Below, one piece after another: positions 1 through 14,238 of a DNA stretch of 64,000 bases. Source of the stretch: SYFT01 sp964471115. Lineage in GTDB: Bacteria > Acidobacteriota > Vicinamibacteria > Vicinamibacterales > SCN-69-37. Location: the NCBI GenBank assembly GCA_964471115.1, contig CAYYFE010000010.1, forward strand, positions 34,844 to 98,843. The letters are read 5' to 3'. Numbering within the stretch: the stretch's first letter is position 1; every line of letters starts with the position of its first letter. The position numbers and the translations under genes were made by a program. The notes beneath the pieces are model-generated. The model was not told the DNA's origin, did no database searches, and saw only the letters and a list, made by a program, of their open reading frames with translations.

Positions 1-1
1 C

Positions 2-709
2 CTCGAGAACGAAAGTTATCGGCAGGCGACCGGCGAACTGGCAGCGCAGATTGCCGACCTGCAGACCGCGATGACCGAGCTGGACAGCCAGGCGCAGCTG
101 GATCCGGCCGTCAAGCGCGCGATTGAAAATCTGCCTGCCATGGTGCGCAATCGCGCCATGGGCGGCGGCGACACGACCATCACGGAGCCACCCGCGCTGG
201 CGTCGATGGCCTCGCCCGACAGCACGTTCGGCATCCTGAAGGAGCTGCTCGGCTCGCTCGAAACGCGCCTGCAGACCGTGCGGACCGGCGTCGAGAAGCA
301 GCAGGCGCTGGCTTCGGCTACGCCGTCCATCTGGCCGGTCGTCGGGTATCTGTCGTCGTGGTTCGGCAACCGGAAAGACCCGTTCACCGGCGGGCCTGAC
401 TTCCACCCCGGTCTCGACATCGCGGCCCCTGCCGGGACGCCGATTCGCGCGACGGCCGACGGCACGGTGGAATCGGCCGGGTATGCGGGCAATTACGGCA
501 ACGCCGTGGTCGTCCGGCACGGCTTCGGCATCTCGACCCGGTACGGCCACATGTCGCGGATTGCCGTCCGCAACGGCATGCAGATTCGCCGCGGCGACCT
601 GCTGGGCTACGTGGGGTCCACCGGACGCGCCACGAGCGCCCACCTGCACTACGAGATTCTGCTCAACGGCCAGGCCATCAATCCGCTGCGCCTGCTGGCC
701 CGTCCCTGA
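2..709 (+). CDS. M23 family metallopeptidase (LytM/NlpD-like), 5' truncated
   Basis: Cell-wall endopeptidase of the M23 family, expected in the periplasm or at the envelope, where it cleaves peptide cross-links in peptidoglycan. The frame is open from base 2, so the true start and any signal peptide lie before the window. The visible N-terminal part is rich in Glu, Gln, Leu and Ala and looks like the end of a coiled coil. The C-terminal third is a complete M23 domain with the zinc ligands HPGLD (H-x3-D) and HLHYE (H-x-H), so it should be active rather than a degenerate NlpD. It ends 84 bases before the probable secA start, on the same strand. Confidence 0.9.
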   Translation, partial: LENESYRQATGELAAQIADLQTAMTELDSQAQLDPAVKRAIENLPAMVRNRAMGGGDTTITEPPALASMASPDSTFGILKELLGSLETRLQTVRTGVEKQQALASATPSIWPVVGYLSSWFGNRKDPFTGGPDFHPGLDIAAPAGTPIRATADGTVESAGYAGNYGNAVVVRHGFGISTRYGHMSRIAVRNGMQIRRGDLLGYVGSTGRATSAHLHYEILLNGQAINPLRLLARP

Positions 710-793
710 TCCTTCCTGTTAGAATCGTCGGAATCCCCTGCCGCCGCGGCACGCCTCAGACGTGTGTCGCGTGTCAGGCCGGGTGATTCCAGC

Positions 794-3736
<2,943 letters not shown>

Positions 3737-3772
3737 GGGATTGAGGATTTGGGATTGAGGATTGAGGATTCG
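3737..3772. repeat. GGATTGAGGATT-type direct repeats between secA and guaB
   Basis: Between the secA stop and the guaB ATG almost every base belongs to imperfect direct repeats of GGATTGAGGATT (three to four overlapping copies). The last GAGGATT lies just before ATG 3773 and could double as a weak ribosome binding site. No promoter is evident. Confidence 0.6.
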
Positions 3773-5284
3773 ATGACCGAGAAGTTGGGGGCGGCGGCGC
3801 AGGTGGCGCGGGGGTTGACCGAAGCGCTGACGTTTGACGATGTCCTGCTGGTGCCGCGGCACTCGCAGGTGTTGCCCTCGGCCGTGGATGTGTCCTCGCG
3901 GCTCACACGGCGCATCCGGCTGAACGTGCCCATCCTGTCGGCCGCGATGGACACGGTCACCGAAAGCCGCCTGGCCATCGCCATGGCGCAGCAGGGCGGC
4001 ATCGGCGTGATTCACAAGAACCTGAGCCCGGAGGAACAGGCGCAGGAAGTCGATCGCGTCAAACGCTCCGAGAGCGGCATGATCGTGAACCCGATCACGC
4101 TCTCCCCCGAACACCGCATCTTTGAAGCCCTGGAGCTGATGAAGAAGTTCCGCATCAGCGGCGTGCCGATCACCGATGACGGCAGCAAGGAAGGCCGGCT
4201 GGTCGGCATCCTGACCAATCGCGACCTGCGCTTCGCCACGAGCACCGACCGCCCCATCTCCGCGATCATGACCAAGGAGAACCTGGTCACCGTGCCCGTC
4301 GGCACCACGCTCGACGATGCGCGTGAGATGTTCCATCACCACAAGGTCGAAAAGCTGCTCGTGGTGGATGCCGACTACCGCCTCAAGGGCCTGATCACCG
4401 TCAAGGACATCCAGAAGCTGATCAAGTACCCGAACGCCTGCAAGGACGAACTGGGGCGGCTGCGCGTGGGCGCGGCGATTGGCGTGGGCAAGGACGCGAT
4501 CGAACGGGCCGCGGCGCTGGTCGCGGCGCATGTGGACGTGTTGATCGTCGACACGGCGCACGGCCACTCGCAGGGCGTGCTCGACATGGTCGAGAAACTG
4601 CGCGGGCTGTACCCGGATGTGGACCTCGTGGCGGGCAACGTGGCGACGGCCTCGGCCACCACGGCGCTCATCGATCGCGGCGTGGACGCCGTGAAGGTCG
4701 GCATCGGCGCCGGATCGATCTGCACGACCCGCGTGGTCGCCGGGATCGGCGTGCCGATGATCACCGCGGTCGCCGCGTGTGCGCAGGCGGCCGCCGAGCG
4801 TGACGTGCCGATCATCGCCGATGGCGGCATCCGCTACTCGGGCGACCTCACCAAGGCCATGGCCGTGGGCGCCAGCGCGATCATGATTGGCAGCCTGTTC
4901 GCCGGCACCGACGAAAGCCCGGGTGAAGTCATCCTCTACCAGGGCCGCAGCTTCAAGGAATACCGCGGCATGGGATCGCTCGGTGCGATGCGCCGCGGCT
5001 CACGCGACCGGTACTTCCAGGACGAATTCGAGCTGGAGGGCAACACCGACAAGCTGGTGCCCGAAGGCATCGAAGGGCGCGTGGCCCACAAGGGTTCGGT
5101 GGCCGCGATGATCCATCAGCTCATCGGCGGCCTGCGCGCCGGCATGGGCTACACCGGCTGCAAGGACATTCCGACGCTGCAGCGCGAGGCCGAACTCATT
5201 CGTGTGACGACCGCCGGCGTGCGTGAGGGCCACGTGCACGACGTGATCATCACCAAGGAAGCGCCCAACTACCGCGTCGAGTGA
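3773..5284 (+). CDS. guaB: Inosine-5'-monophosphate dehydrogenase
   Basis: Oxidises IMP to XMP with NAD+, the first committed step of GMP synthesis. The 503-residue product has the standard layout: a split TIM barrel with a CBS pair inserted at about residues 100-220, phosphate-binding glycines, and the catalytic loop GSICTTR with Cys317. The GMGSLGAM flap follows. ATG 3773 is preferred over an in-frame TTG at 3749, which lies inside the repeat tract and would add only repeat-encoded residues. Its last 16 bases overlap the 3' end of convergent tsaE. Confidence 0.96.
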   Translation: MTEKLGAAAQVARGLTEALTFDDVLLVPRHSQVLPSAVDVSSRLTRRIRLNVPILSAAMDTVTESRLAIAMAQQGGIGVIHKNLSPEEQAQEVDRVKRSESGMIVNPITLSPEHRIFEALELMKKFRISGVPITDDGSKEGRLVGILTNRDLRFATSTDRPISAIMTKENLVTVPVGTTLDDAREMFHHHKVEKLLVVDADYRLKGLITVKDIQKLIKYPNACKDELGRLRVGAAIGVGKDAIERAAALVAAHVDVLIVDTAHGHSQGVLDMVEKLRGLYPDVDLVAGNVATASATTALIDRGVDAVKVGIGAGSICTTRVVAGIGVPMITAVAACAQAAAERDVPIIADGGIRYSGDLTKAMAVGASAIMIGSLFAGTDESPGEVILYQGRSFKEYRGMGSLGAMRRGSRDRYFQDEFELEGNTDKLVPEGIEGRVAHKGSVAAMIHQLIGGLRAGMGYTGCKDIPTLQREAELIRVTTAGVREGHVHDVIITKEAPNYRVE

Positions 5285-5706
5285 TCCGTCACGCGGGTGA
5301 CGATCAACGTCCGGTCCTCTCCCCCGTCGTCACTGATCGCGATCTGCCAGGCCTGCGTGGGCGGTGACGCCCAGCGGTCCGGCCATTCCACCGCCAGCAC
5401 GCCGTCCTCCCCCAGTTCCAGCAGATTCAGGTCGGCGGCTTCCACCGGGGTGAGCCGGTAGAGGTCGACGTGGATCAGCGGGACGCGGCCGGCGTACTGC
5501 TGCACCAGGGTGAACGTCGGGCTCGACACTTCGGACGGCGAGGCGCCCAGGCCTTCGGCCATGCCGCGCACGAACGCCGTCTTGCCCGCGCCCAGGGGGC
5601 CGGCAATCAGCACGACGTCGCCCGGCGACAGCCGCTCGGCGAACGCGCGGCCCGCCGCCACGGTCTCGGCCTCCGACGTGGACTGACGGACCGTACGCGA
5701 CATCAC
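5269..5706 (-). CDS. tsaE: tRNA threonylcarbamoyladenosine biosynthesis ATPase TsaE
   Basis: P-loop ATPase that works with TsaB and TsaD to make t6A37 in tRNA. The product is 145 residues, normal for the family. Walker A GPLGAGKT lies at residues 36-43, followed by the typical SPTFTLVQQY and HVDLYR segments and the acidic VEWPDR near the end. The start overlaps the stop of the upstream nnr gene by four bases, so translation is coupled. The nnr-tsaE pairing is a common arrangement. Its 3' end overlaps convergent guaB. Confidence 0.93.
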   Translation of the reverse strand: MMSRTVRQSTSEAETVAAGRAFAERLSPGDVVLIAGPLGAGKTAFVRGMAEGLGASPSEVSSPTFTLVQQYAGRVPLIHVDLYRLTPVEAADLNLLELGEDGVLAVEWPDRWASPPTQAWQIAISDDGGEDRTLIVTRVTDHSTR

Positions 5707-7280
5707 TCCGACTCCTTCGGCCGCCGGCGCGTGGCAGTCAGTTCCAGGACTGCGTCACCCAGCCGGTCCAGCACATCACCCGCCACCATCGCCACTTCCC
5801 CTTCGTCGGCCGCGGCCAGATCGCCGGCCAGCCCGTGCAGGAACACGGCCAGCTGGCAGGCGACGTTCAGGTCGAGCAGCTGCGCGCTCCAGGCGCCCAG
5901 CATGCCGGCCAACACATCACCCGTGCCGCCGGTGGCCATGCCGGGGTTGCCCGTCATGTTCAGGCCCAGGCGTCCGTCGGGCGTGGCCACGACGGTGCGA
6001 TGTCCCTTGAGCACCACGTAAAGGTGACGCGAGGTGGCCAGCTCGCGCGCCACCGCCAGGCGGTCACCCTGGACTTCATCGACGGTCACACCCAGCAGGC
6101 GCGCCATCTCGCCCGGATGCGGCGTGATGACCAGCGGCGCCTCCTCACGTCCCTCGAGCCGTTCGGTTTCGCTGGCAAACGCATACAGGGCGTCGGCATC
6201 CAGCACCGTGGGCACGCCGCGGCGTTCCACGACCGCCTGCACAAACGCCATCGTTGACGGAGACCGCCCAAGGCCAGGGCCGATCACCACGACGTCGGCA
6301 TCGAACCCGGCCACGGTGTCGGCCGCTTCAAAGGCAATCTGGCCCTCGGGCGTCTCATCGAGCGGCAGTGTCATGTACTCCACGCCCAGGGCCGCGAGAA
6401 TGGGCACGCAGGACCGTGGCGCCGCCAGCGTGACCAGGCCCGCGCCCGACCGCAGCGCGGCCATCGCCGCCAGGTACGCCGCGCCGGTCTTCCCCATCGA
6501 CCCGGCCACCACGAGCACCCGGCCGTAGTCGCCCTTCTGACTGTCGGCCGCTCTGGGCGCGACATGCCGCCGCAGACCATCGCGTGTGAGCAGCTCGACC
6601 CAGGGCCCGTCGAGGGCCTGGATGATGCCCTGTGGAATACCGATGTCGGCGACCACGAGGCTGCCGGCGTGGTGTTCGGCCGGCGGCAACACGTGGGCCA
6701 GCTTCGGCGCCGCAAACGTCACGGTCAGCGTGGCCTCAATCGCCGGACCCGGCAACGCCGGCGAACTGGCATCGATCCCCGTCGGCACGTCGATCGAGAC
6801 CACCGGCGTCTCCGACGCGTTCAGGTCTTCGACGATGGATTGCACCAGGCCAGACACGGGGCCCTTCAGTCCCGTCCCGAAAATGGCGTCGACGATGAGG
6901 TCGGCGCGCAGGACGGCAGGCGCGTGCAGTTCCCAGGCGGCGGCGTCGCTGATTTCGACCAGGTCCGCCTCGAGCGACTGCAACACCTGCAGGTTCGTGC
7001 GCGCATCGCCGACGACGTCGGCCGCGCGGCCGATCAGGTACACGCGCACATCCGCGCCGCGTTCCAAGAGCGTGCGCGCCACGACCATGCCGTCGCCGCC
7101 GTTCTGGCCCTTGCCGCACAACACGGCGTACGTCAGCCCGTCCGCATCGTCAAATGTGCCGTCGATGCCGGTCACCACCTGGCGGCCGGCGTTTTCCATC
7201 AGGACGATGGACGGAAGGCCGGCGTCGTCAATCGCGCGCCGGTCGGCCTCGCGCATCTGGGCTGCGGTCAGCACTCGCAT
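5703..7280 (-). CDS. nnr: Bifunctional NAD(P)H-hydrate repair enzyme (epimerase + dehydratase)
   Basis: Repairs damaged NAD(P)HX. The N-terminal YjeF_N domain (about residues 1-215) epimerises the R form, and the C-terminal ribokinase-like domain (about 225-510) dehydrates the S form using ADP or ATP. Seen are the NAG/GxGxNGGDG epimerase signature, the LVVAGSMGKTGAAYLA segment, and the dehydratase motifs ITPHPGEMARLL and TGGTGDVLAG. ATG 7280 gives the usual start MRVLTAAQMREADR; an upstream start at 7322 is possible but unlikely. It is divergent from the aminotransferase starting at 7330. Confidence 0.93.
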   Translation of the reverse strand: MRVLTAAQMREADRRAIDDAGLPSIVLMENAGRQVVTGIDGTFDDADGLTYAVLCGKGQNGGDGMVVARTLLERGADVRVYLIGRAADVVGDARTNLQVLQSLEADLVEISDAAAWELHAPAVLRADLIVDAIFGTGLKGPVSGLVQSIVEDLNASETPVVSIDVPTGIDASSPALPGPAIEATLTVTFAAPKLAHVLPPAEHHAGSLVVADIGIPQGIIQALDGPWVELLTRDGLRRHVAPRAADSQKGDYGRVLVVAGSMGKTGAAYLAAMAALRSGAGLVTLAAPRSCVPILAALGVEYMTLPLDETPEGQIAFEAADTVAGFDADVVVIGPGLGRSPSTMAFVQAVVERRGVPTVLDADALYAFASETERLEGREEAPLVITPHPGEMARLLGVTVDEVQGDRLAVARELATSRHLYVVLKGHRTVVATPDGRLGLNMTGNPGMATGGTGDVLAGMLGAWSAQLLDLNVACQLAVFLHGLAGDLAAADEGEVAMVAGDVLDRLGDAVLELTATRRRPKESE

Positions 7281-7329
7281 GTCGTCGATACCAGCGTACT
7301 GCGTGTGGTACAGTCCCGGCAACTTCGTT

Positions 7330-8214
7330 ATGGCGATACCCGGCGTGGTCTACGTCAATGGCCTCATCCGCCCCGCGGCCGACGCGGTGGTGCCTGTGTT
7401 CGATCACGGTTTCCTCTATGGCGAGGGCGTCTACGAGACGCTGCGCACCTACCGGCGCCGGCCGTTTCTGTTCGGGCCGCACATGGAGCGCCTGCGGCGG
7501 TCGGCCGCGCTCATGGCCCTGCCGGTGCCCTTCAGTGATGCCGACATGGCCGGGTGGGTGGCGCAGACCATGGACGCGCACGACACCCTGGCGGCGCCGT
7601 TGACCGAGGCCTACATCCGGATTCTGTTCACCCGCGGCGTGGGGCCACTCACCTACAACCCGGCGGCCTGCCCGGTCCCGACAGTCGTCATCATCGTCAA
7701 GGAATTCCCCGCGCCGTCGGAACGGACGTTCACCGACGGTATCGCCGTGGCGCTGGTCGATGTGCGGCGCAACCACCCCGACGCGCTCAACCCGGCGATC
7801 AAGTCGAACAACCTGCTCAACAACGCGCTGGCCATGCAGCAGGCGCTGCGCACGGGCGCCGACGAGGCGTTGATGCTCAATCACGACGGGCACGTCGTGG
7901 AGTGCTCGCAGTCGAACTTCTTCATCGTGCGCGGCGGCCGGCTGCAGACGCCGCCGCTCGCCGACGGCCTGCTGCCCGGCATCACGCGCGCGTTCGTCAT
8001 CGACCTGGCGCGCGACGCCGGCCTCGGCGTGGACGAGGCATCCTTCGCGGCGGACGATGTTCTCAGCGCGGATGAGGCGTTCATCACCGGCACCACCCGG
8101 GAGGTGACGCCCGTGGTCAGGGTCGACGGGCGACCAGTCGGCGCCGGCACGCCAGGGGCGGTGACGTCAGGACTGCTGACGGCCTTCAGATCCAAGAGCC
8201 TGTCCGCACAGTAG
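7330..8214 (+). CDS. Class IV PLP-dependent aminotransferase (IlvE / D-alanine aminotransferase / PabC-like)
   Basis: PLP enzyme of fold type IV, 294 residues. The motif DHGFLYGEGVYETL at residues 25-38 and the catalytic lysine at about residue 158 (AIKSNNLLNNALA) place it in the family. ECSQSNFF and TGTTREVTPV are the phosphate- and PLP-binding elements. Branched-chain or D-amino acid transaminase and aminodeoxychorismate lyase cannot be separated from sequence alone. The last codons, encoding SLSAQ and the TAG stop, come from the dispersed CACAGTAGG repeat, so the original C-terminus may have been altered. It converges on the GxxExxY element and gcvP. Confidence 0.85.
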   Translation: MAIPGVVYVNGLIRPAADAVVPVFDHGFLYGEGVYETLRTYRRRPFLFGPHMERLRRSAALMALPVPFSDADMAGWVAQTMDAHDTLAAPLTEAYIRILFTRGVGPLTYNPAACPVPTVVIIVKEFPAPSERTFTDGIAVALVDVRRNHPDALNPAIKSNNLLNNALAMQQALRTGADEALMLNHDGHVVECSQSNFFIVRGGRLQTPPLADGLLPGITRAFVIDLARDAGLGVDEASFAADDVLSADEAFITGTTREVTPVVRVDGRPVGAGTPGAVTSGLLTAFRSKSLSAQ

Positions 8215-8231
8215 GCATGTAGGCATGTAGG
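8207..8231 (+). repeat. Dispersed 3'-end repeat, left inverted copy
   Basis: A 25-base unit made of CACAGTAGG followed by two CATGTAGG octamers. It overlaps the stop of the aminotransferase gene. Together with the minus-oriented copy at 8740-8764 it forms an inverted repeat around the GxxExxY gene; identity extends outward to CCGCACAG and inward to GGTTC, about 31 bases. Confidence 0.9.
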
Positions 8232-8240
8232 TTCAGGTTT

Positions 8241-8265
8241 CAAGGCTCGGGTGGCGCAAGCCTTG
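8241..8265. terminator. Small hairpin upstream of the GxxExxY gene
   Basis: CAAGGCT and AGCCTTG form a 7-base stem around a ten-base loop. There is no U-run, so it may be structural within the element or a weak terminator for the aminotransferase gene. Confidence 0.35.
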
Positions 8266-8279
8266 CATCCCTGAGCGGC

Positions 8280-8693
8280 ATGCTGATCAGAGATCCGTTG
8301 GCCGGGAAGGTGATTGGCTGCGCGATCGAGGTACACCGTGCAGTTGGACCGGGATTGCTCGAATCGGCCTACCGCGCTTGCATGGCGGAGGAACTGCGCT
8401 GGGCCGGTGTACCGTTCGAAACGGAGGTACCGATTCCGCTTGAGTACCGCAGTGTGCGGATTCCGAATGCGTATCGACTTGATCTACTCGTGAGCCGAGA
8501 GCTGGTCGTCGAGATGAAGAGTGTGGACCGCCTGATGCCAATCCACACAGCCCAGGTGATCACCTACCTGCAGCTGACGGGCCACCGCCTTGGCTTGTTG
8601 ATCAACTTCGCGGTGCCGGTGTTACGCGAAGGCATCCGCGCCGTCTTCCCGCGACCTCGGCCCCCGGGGCCGGAGCGACCCACGAGCTGCTGA
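8280..8693 (+). CDS. GxxExxY protein (PD-(D/E)XK nuclease-like)
   Basis: A 137-residue member of the GxxExxY family, named for GPGLLESAY at residues 23-31. A nuclease-like core is visible: the helix with Glu, then YRLDLLV carrying an Asp, then VVEMKSV carrying E-x-K, and QVITYLQLTG. This matches the PD-(D/E)XK pattern, although no activity has been firmly assigned to the family. The gene is isolated on a segment of about 560 bases bounded by inverted repeats and lies between convergent genes. The Pro-rich tail is unconserved. Function is unknown; a role in moving or maintaining the flanking repeat is speculation. Confidence 0.85.
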   Translation: MLIRDPLAGKVIGCAIEVHRAVGPGLLESAYRACMAEELRWAGVPFETEVPIPLEYRSVRIPNAYRLDLLVSRELVVEMKSVDRLMPIHTAQVITYLQLTGHRLGLLINFAVPVLREGIRAVFPRPRPPGPERPTSC

Positions 8694-8739
8694 CTGGGGT
8701 CGTTTCTTCCCCGAGTCCGTACGCCCCAAGGTTTCCGAA

Positions 8740-8764
8740 CCTACATGCCTACATGCCTACTGTG
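8740..8764 (-). repeat. Dispersed 3'-end repeat, right inverted copy
   Basis: Exact 25-base copy of the unit at 8207-8231 in the opposite orientation. It sits six bases beyond the gcvP stop, so relative to gcvP it is a downstream element. Confidence 0.9.
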
Positions 8765-8770
8765 CGGATC

Positions 8771-11620
<2,850 letters not shown>

Positions 11621-11629
11621 AAACGGGCG

Positions 11630-12001
11630 TTACTTGGTCAGGGCTTCGTACTGGGCGGCGTCGAGCAGCGACGCGAGTTCGCCGGCGTCGGCCGGCTTGA
11701 CCTTGATCATCCAGGCCTCGTGCGCCTGCTGGTTGACGGCCTCGGGGTGCGCGGCCAGATCGCCGTTGACGGCGATCACTTCGCCGGCCACCGGCGAGAA
11801 CAGCTCCGACACGGCCTTCACCGATTCAATCGTGCCGAACACCTCGCCCTGCGCCAGGACGCGGCCCACCTCGGGCAGTTCCACGAACACCACGTCCCCC
11901 AGCTGCTTCTGCGCGAAGTCCGTGATGCCCACGGCCGCTTCCGCGCCGGTGACGCGCACCCATTCGTGGTCCTTGGTGTACTTGAGGTCGGTCGGATACA
12001 T
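11630..12001 (-). CDS. gcvH: Glycine cleavage system H protein
   Basis: Lipoyl carrier that shuttles the aminomethyl group between GcvP and GcvT. It has 123 residues, typical length. Lys62 in GTIESVKAVSELFSPV is the lipoylation site, and the start MYPTDLKYTKDHEWV is characteristic. It lies eight bases after gcvT and nine before gcvP, so all three are probably co-transcribed. Confidence 0.97.
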   Translation of the reverse strand: MYPTDLKYTKDHEWVRVTGAEAAVGITDFAQKQLGDVVFVELPEVGRVLAQGEVFGTIESVKAVSELFSPVAGEVIAVNGDLAAHPEAVNQQAHEAWMIKVKPADAGELASLLDAAQYEALTK

Positions 12002-12009
12002 GCTGGCTC

Positions 12010-13134
12010 CTACTTCTTCTCTCGCTTGTAGAACGGTTCAGGGACGACCACGGCGGCGACGCGCCGGCCGCGAATTTCGATCTGGAGGGGCGTGCCCGGC
12101 GCGCTGAGGCTCACCGGGACCATGGCCAGGCCGATGGCCTTCTTGAGGTACGGCGTCTGCGTCCCGCTGGTGACGACGCCGACAGGGGCGTCGCCCTGCA
12201 CGACCGGATACCCGTGGCGCGCGATGGCGCGGTCGACCATCTCGAAGCCCACCAGGCGCCGGTCCAGCGCGCCGGCTTTCTGCGCGCGCAGGCGCTCGTG
12301 GCCCAGGAACGCGTCCTTCTTCCAGCCCACGATCCAGCTCAGCCCGGCTTCGACCACCGTGGTCTGCTCGTCCATGTCCGAGCCGCACAGGCGCATCGAG
12401 GCTTCCAGGCGCAGCGTGTCGCGGGCGCCCAGTCCACAGGGTTTCAGGCCATCGGCCTCACCGGCGGCCAGCAGTGCGTTCCACACCGCTTCGGCCTGCG
12501 CCGGCGGCACGAACACTTCGAAGCCGTCCTCACCCGTGTACCCGGTGCGCGACACCATCACGCGCACGCCGGCCACTTCCCCGTGCGCAAACCAGTAGTA
12601 CTTGATGTCGGCCAGGTCGATGTCGGTGATCCGGCTCAGGATCGTCTGGGCCAGCGGCCCCTGCAGGGCGATCAGCGCGTACCGCGAGCTCGAGTTCACC
12701 ACGCTGACGTCGCCGCCGCGTTCGGCGGCCCGCGCGCGGATCCACTCGTAATCCTTCATGATGTTGCCCGCATTAACGACCAGCAGGTAGTGCTGCGCGG
12801 CCATGCGGTACACCAGGATGTCGTCGACGAACGTCCCCTCGGGAGTCGTCAGGGCCGAGTACTGAATCTGGCCCACGGCCAGGCGCGAGGCGTCGTTCGA
12901 CGAGATCCACTGCACCGCCGCCAGGGCGTCGGCGCCGGCCAGTTCGATCTGGCCCATGTGGCTGACGTCGAACAGACCGGCCTTCGTGCGGACGGCCATG
13001 TGCTCGTCGATGATGCCCGAGTACTCGACGGGCATGTCCCACCCGCCAAATTCCACCATGCGCGCCCCGTGGGCGCGGTGCCTGGCGTTGAGCGGGGTCT
13101 TCTTGAGTGCAGCAGGGGGCGGCGTGGGCGTCAT
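12010..13134 (-). CDS. gcvT: Aminomethyltransferase, T protein
   Basis: Transfers the methylene group from aminomethyl-lipoyl-GcvH to tetrahydrofolate and releases ammonia. The 374-residue product shows the family's LNARHRAHGARMVEFGGWDMPVEY near the N-terminus, DVSHMGQI, the folate-binding region GYTGEDGFEVFV, and LGARDTLRLEA. It is first in its operon. The 87 bases upstream contain no recognisable glycine riboswitch. Confidence 0.96.
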   Translation of the reverse strand: MTPTPPPAALKKTPLNARHRAHGARMVEFGGWDMPVEYSGIIDEHMAVRTKAGLFDVSHMGQIELAGADALAAVQWISSNDASRLAVGQIQYSALTTPEGTFVDDILVYRMAAQHYLLVVNAGNIMKDYEWIRARAAERGGDVSVVNSSSRYALIALQGPLAQTILSRITDIDLADIKYYWFAHGEVAGVRVMVSRTGYTGEDGFEVFVPPAQAEAVWNALLAAGEADGLKPCGLGARDTLRLEASMRLCGSDMDEQTTVVEAGLSWIVGWKKDAFLGHERLRAQKAGALDRRLVGFEMVDRAIARHGYPVVQGDAPVGVVTSGTQTPYLKKAIGLAMVPVSLSAPGTPLQIEIRGRRVAAVVVPEPFYKREKK

Positions 13135-13149
13135 GAAGCGTCTATCAAC

Positions 13150-13180
13150 GTACTATCGCGCTTCACTGCGGTCAACCACG
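13150..13180 (-). promoter_or_regulatory. Possible sigma-70-type promoter for gcvTHP
   Basis: On the minus strand TTGACC lies 17 bases before TACGTT, about 15-20 bases before the gcvT start. The -35 is good and the -10 poor, so the call is weak. Confidence 0.25.
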
Positions 13181-13221
13181 ACGGCCGCGCGCCGCCCCCC
13201 GCTCGTTTTCCGTCTCCGGGC

Positions 13222-13404
13222 TCACTCCCGGCGTCGAGGCCAGACGATGCGCAGCAGGACGAAGAGGAAGCCGACCAGCACGGCCAGGGTGGCCGGGCCG
13301 AACTCCCTGGTGGCCGGCACGGCAAACAAGACGGCAGGGGCGACCAGGCCGGCCACAAACACGGCCAGAATCACCTGCAGGACGATGATCAGGAATGGGC
13401 CCAT
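13222..13404 (-). CDS. Small two-helix membrane protein
   Basis: A 60-residue hydrophobic protein with two predicted transmembrane helices, about residues 3-28 and 36-53, separated by PATREFGP. The C-terminus is basic (PRRRE), suggesting a cytoplasmic tail. The start is supported by AAGGGAG upstream of ATG 13404. It follows the 259-residue cysteine-hairpin protein by 38 bases on the same strand and may be the last gene of that locus. No family recognised. Confidence 0.6.
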   Translation of the reverse strand: MGPFLIIVLQVILAVFVAGLVAPAVLFAVPATREFGPATLAVLVGFLFVLLRIVWPRRRE

Positions 13405-13442
13405 CTTCGTGTGCTCCCTTCTGCGCCAGTGGCGTGTGCGGT

Positions 13443-14222
13443 TCAGCCCTTGAACGGGAACCCGCCGCTGCAGCTGATGAACCACCACAGCGCCGCTTCC
13501 GCCCGAAGTGTATAAATCAGCGAGCAGCCTGACCAGCCGAGTGCGTCGTACCACCGGAGGTCGTCCGTGCAGTCGGCAAAGTCATCGGCAATCCGGATGG
13601 CTTCCTTCGAGTAGATGTCCCAGCACTCCCCCGGCCCCTTGTCGCCCGAGCCGCTCTGCAGGGCCGTCCGCATCACGCGTGCCGACGCCGGCGCCGGGCC
13701 CGGCCGCGCGGCCAGCCGTTGCCGTTCGGACTGGACCCACTCGCGGTGTTGCACCAGCGCGGTCGACGGTCCATGGCCCAGTTCGAGCACTGCGCGTGTC
13801 AGCAGAAGCATATGCTGCCCCACGTCCTTCGGGCGGTGGCCCAGTTGACGAAGCAGCTCGCGGGCCTCCGTTGCCGCTTCGGACCGCTGCACGACGGCCA
13901 TGAACTGCGCCATCTGGTCCGCGCTGCCCGTCGTGACGGTGGCGGTGCCGGACGATGAGGCGGCGATCAGCCGGCCCTGTTCCAGCGTGAGGCGGAACTG
14001 GTCCCGGGCGGTGGTCATCAGTGTCTCGGAACCCGCCGGCGAGACTTCCTTGCGGACGTGAACCCTGGCGTTACGCACCTCGAACACCGCGCGGCCCGGC
14101 GCCTGCCGGCTCACGGTGATCTGCGGTTCGCCGCTGGCCGGCTGGGCGCTCACCGGCGTGGAGACCAGGACCAGCGTCAGCGCCGACGCAGCCGTGACTA
14201 CGAACGTGTGTGTTGTCTTCAT
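13443..14222 (-). CDS. Secreted hypothetical protein with C-terminal four-cysteine helical hairpin
   Basis: A 259-residue protein with a clear Sec signal peptide ending about VSAQ (residue 27). The middle (about 33-185) is mixed, with many Val, Arg and Thr residues. The last 60 residues carry four cysteines at 200, 218, 233 and 251, that is C-x17-C-x14-C-x17-C, in helix-like segments. Two disulfides joining antiparallel helices would fit. The same spacing occurs in the 66-residue product just upstream. A strong AAGGAGG site precedes ATG 14222, 16 bases after that gene. No known family recognised, so function is unknown. Confidence 0.75.
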   Translation of the reverse strand: MKTTHTFVVTAASALTLVLVSTPVSAQPASGEPQITVSRQAPGRAVFEVRNARVHVRKEVSPAGSETLMTTARDQFRLTLEQGRLIAASSSGTATVTTGSADQMAQFMAVVQRSEAATEARELLRQLGHRPKDVGQHMLLLTRAVLELGHGPSTALVQHREWVQSERQRLAARPGPAPASARVMRTALQSGSGDKGPGECWDIYSKEAIRIADDFADCTDDLRWYDALGWSGCSLIYTLRAEAALWWFISCSGGFPFKG

Positions 14223-14238
14223 GAAGTCCTCCTTGTCC

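Noticed and set aside
13135..13221. Glycine riboswitch upstream of gcvT
   Set aside because: Only 87 bases are available and no glycine-aptamer conserved core was recognised.
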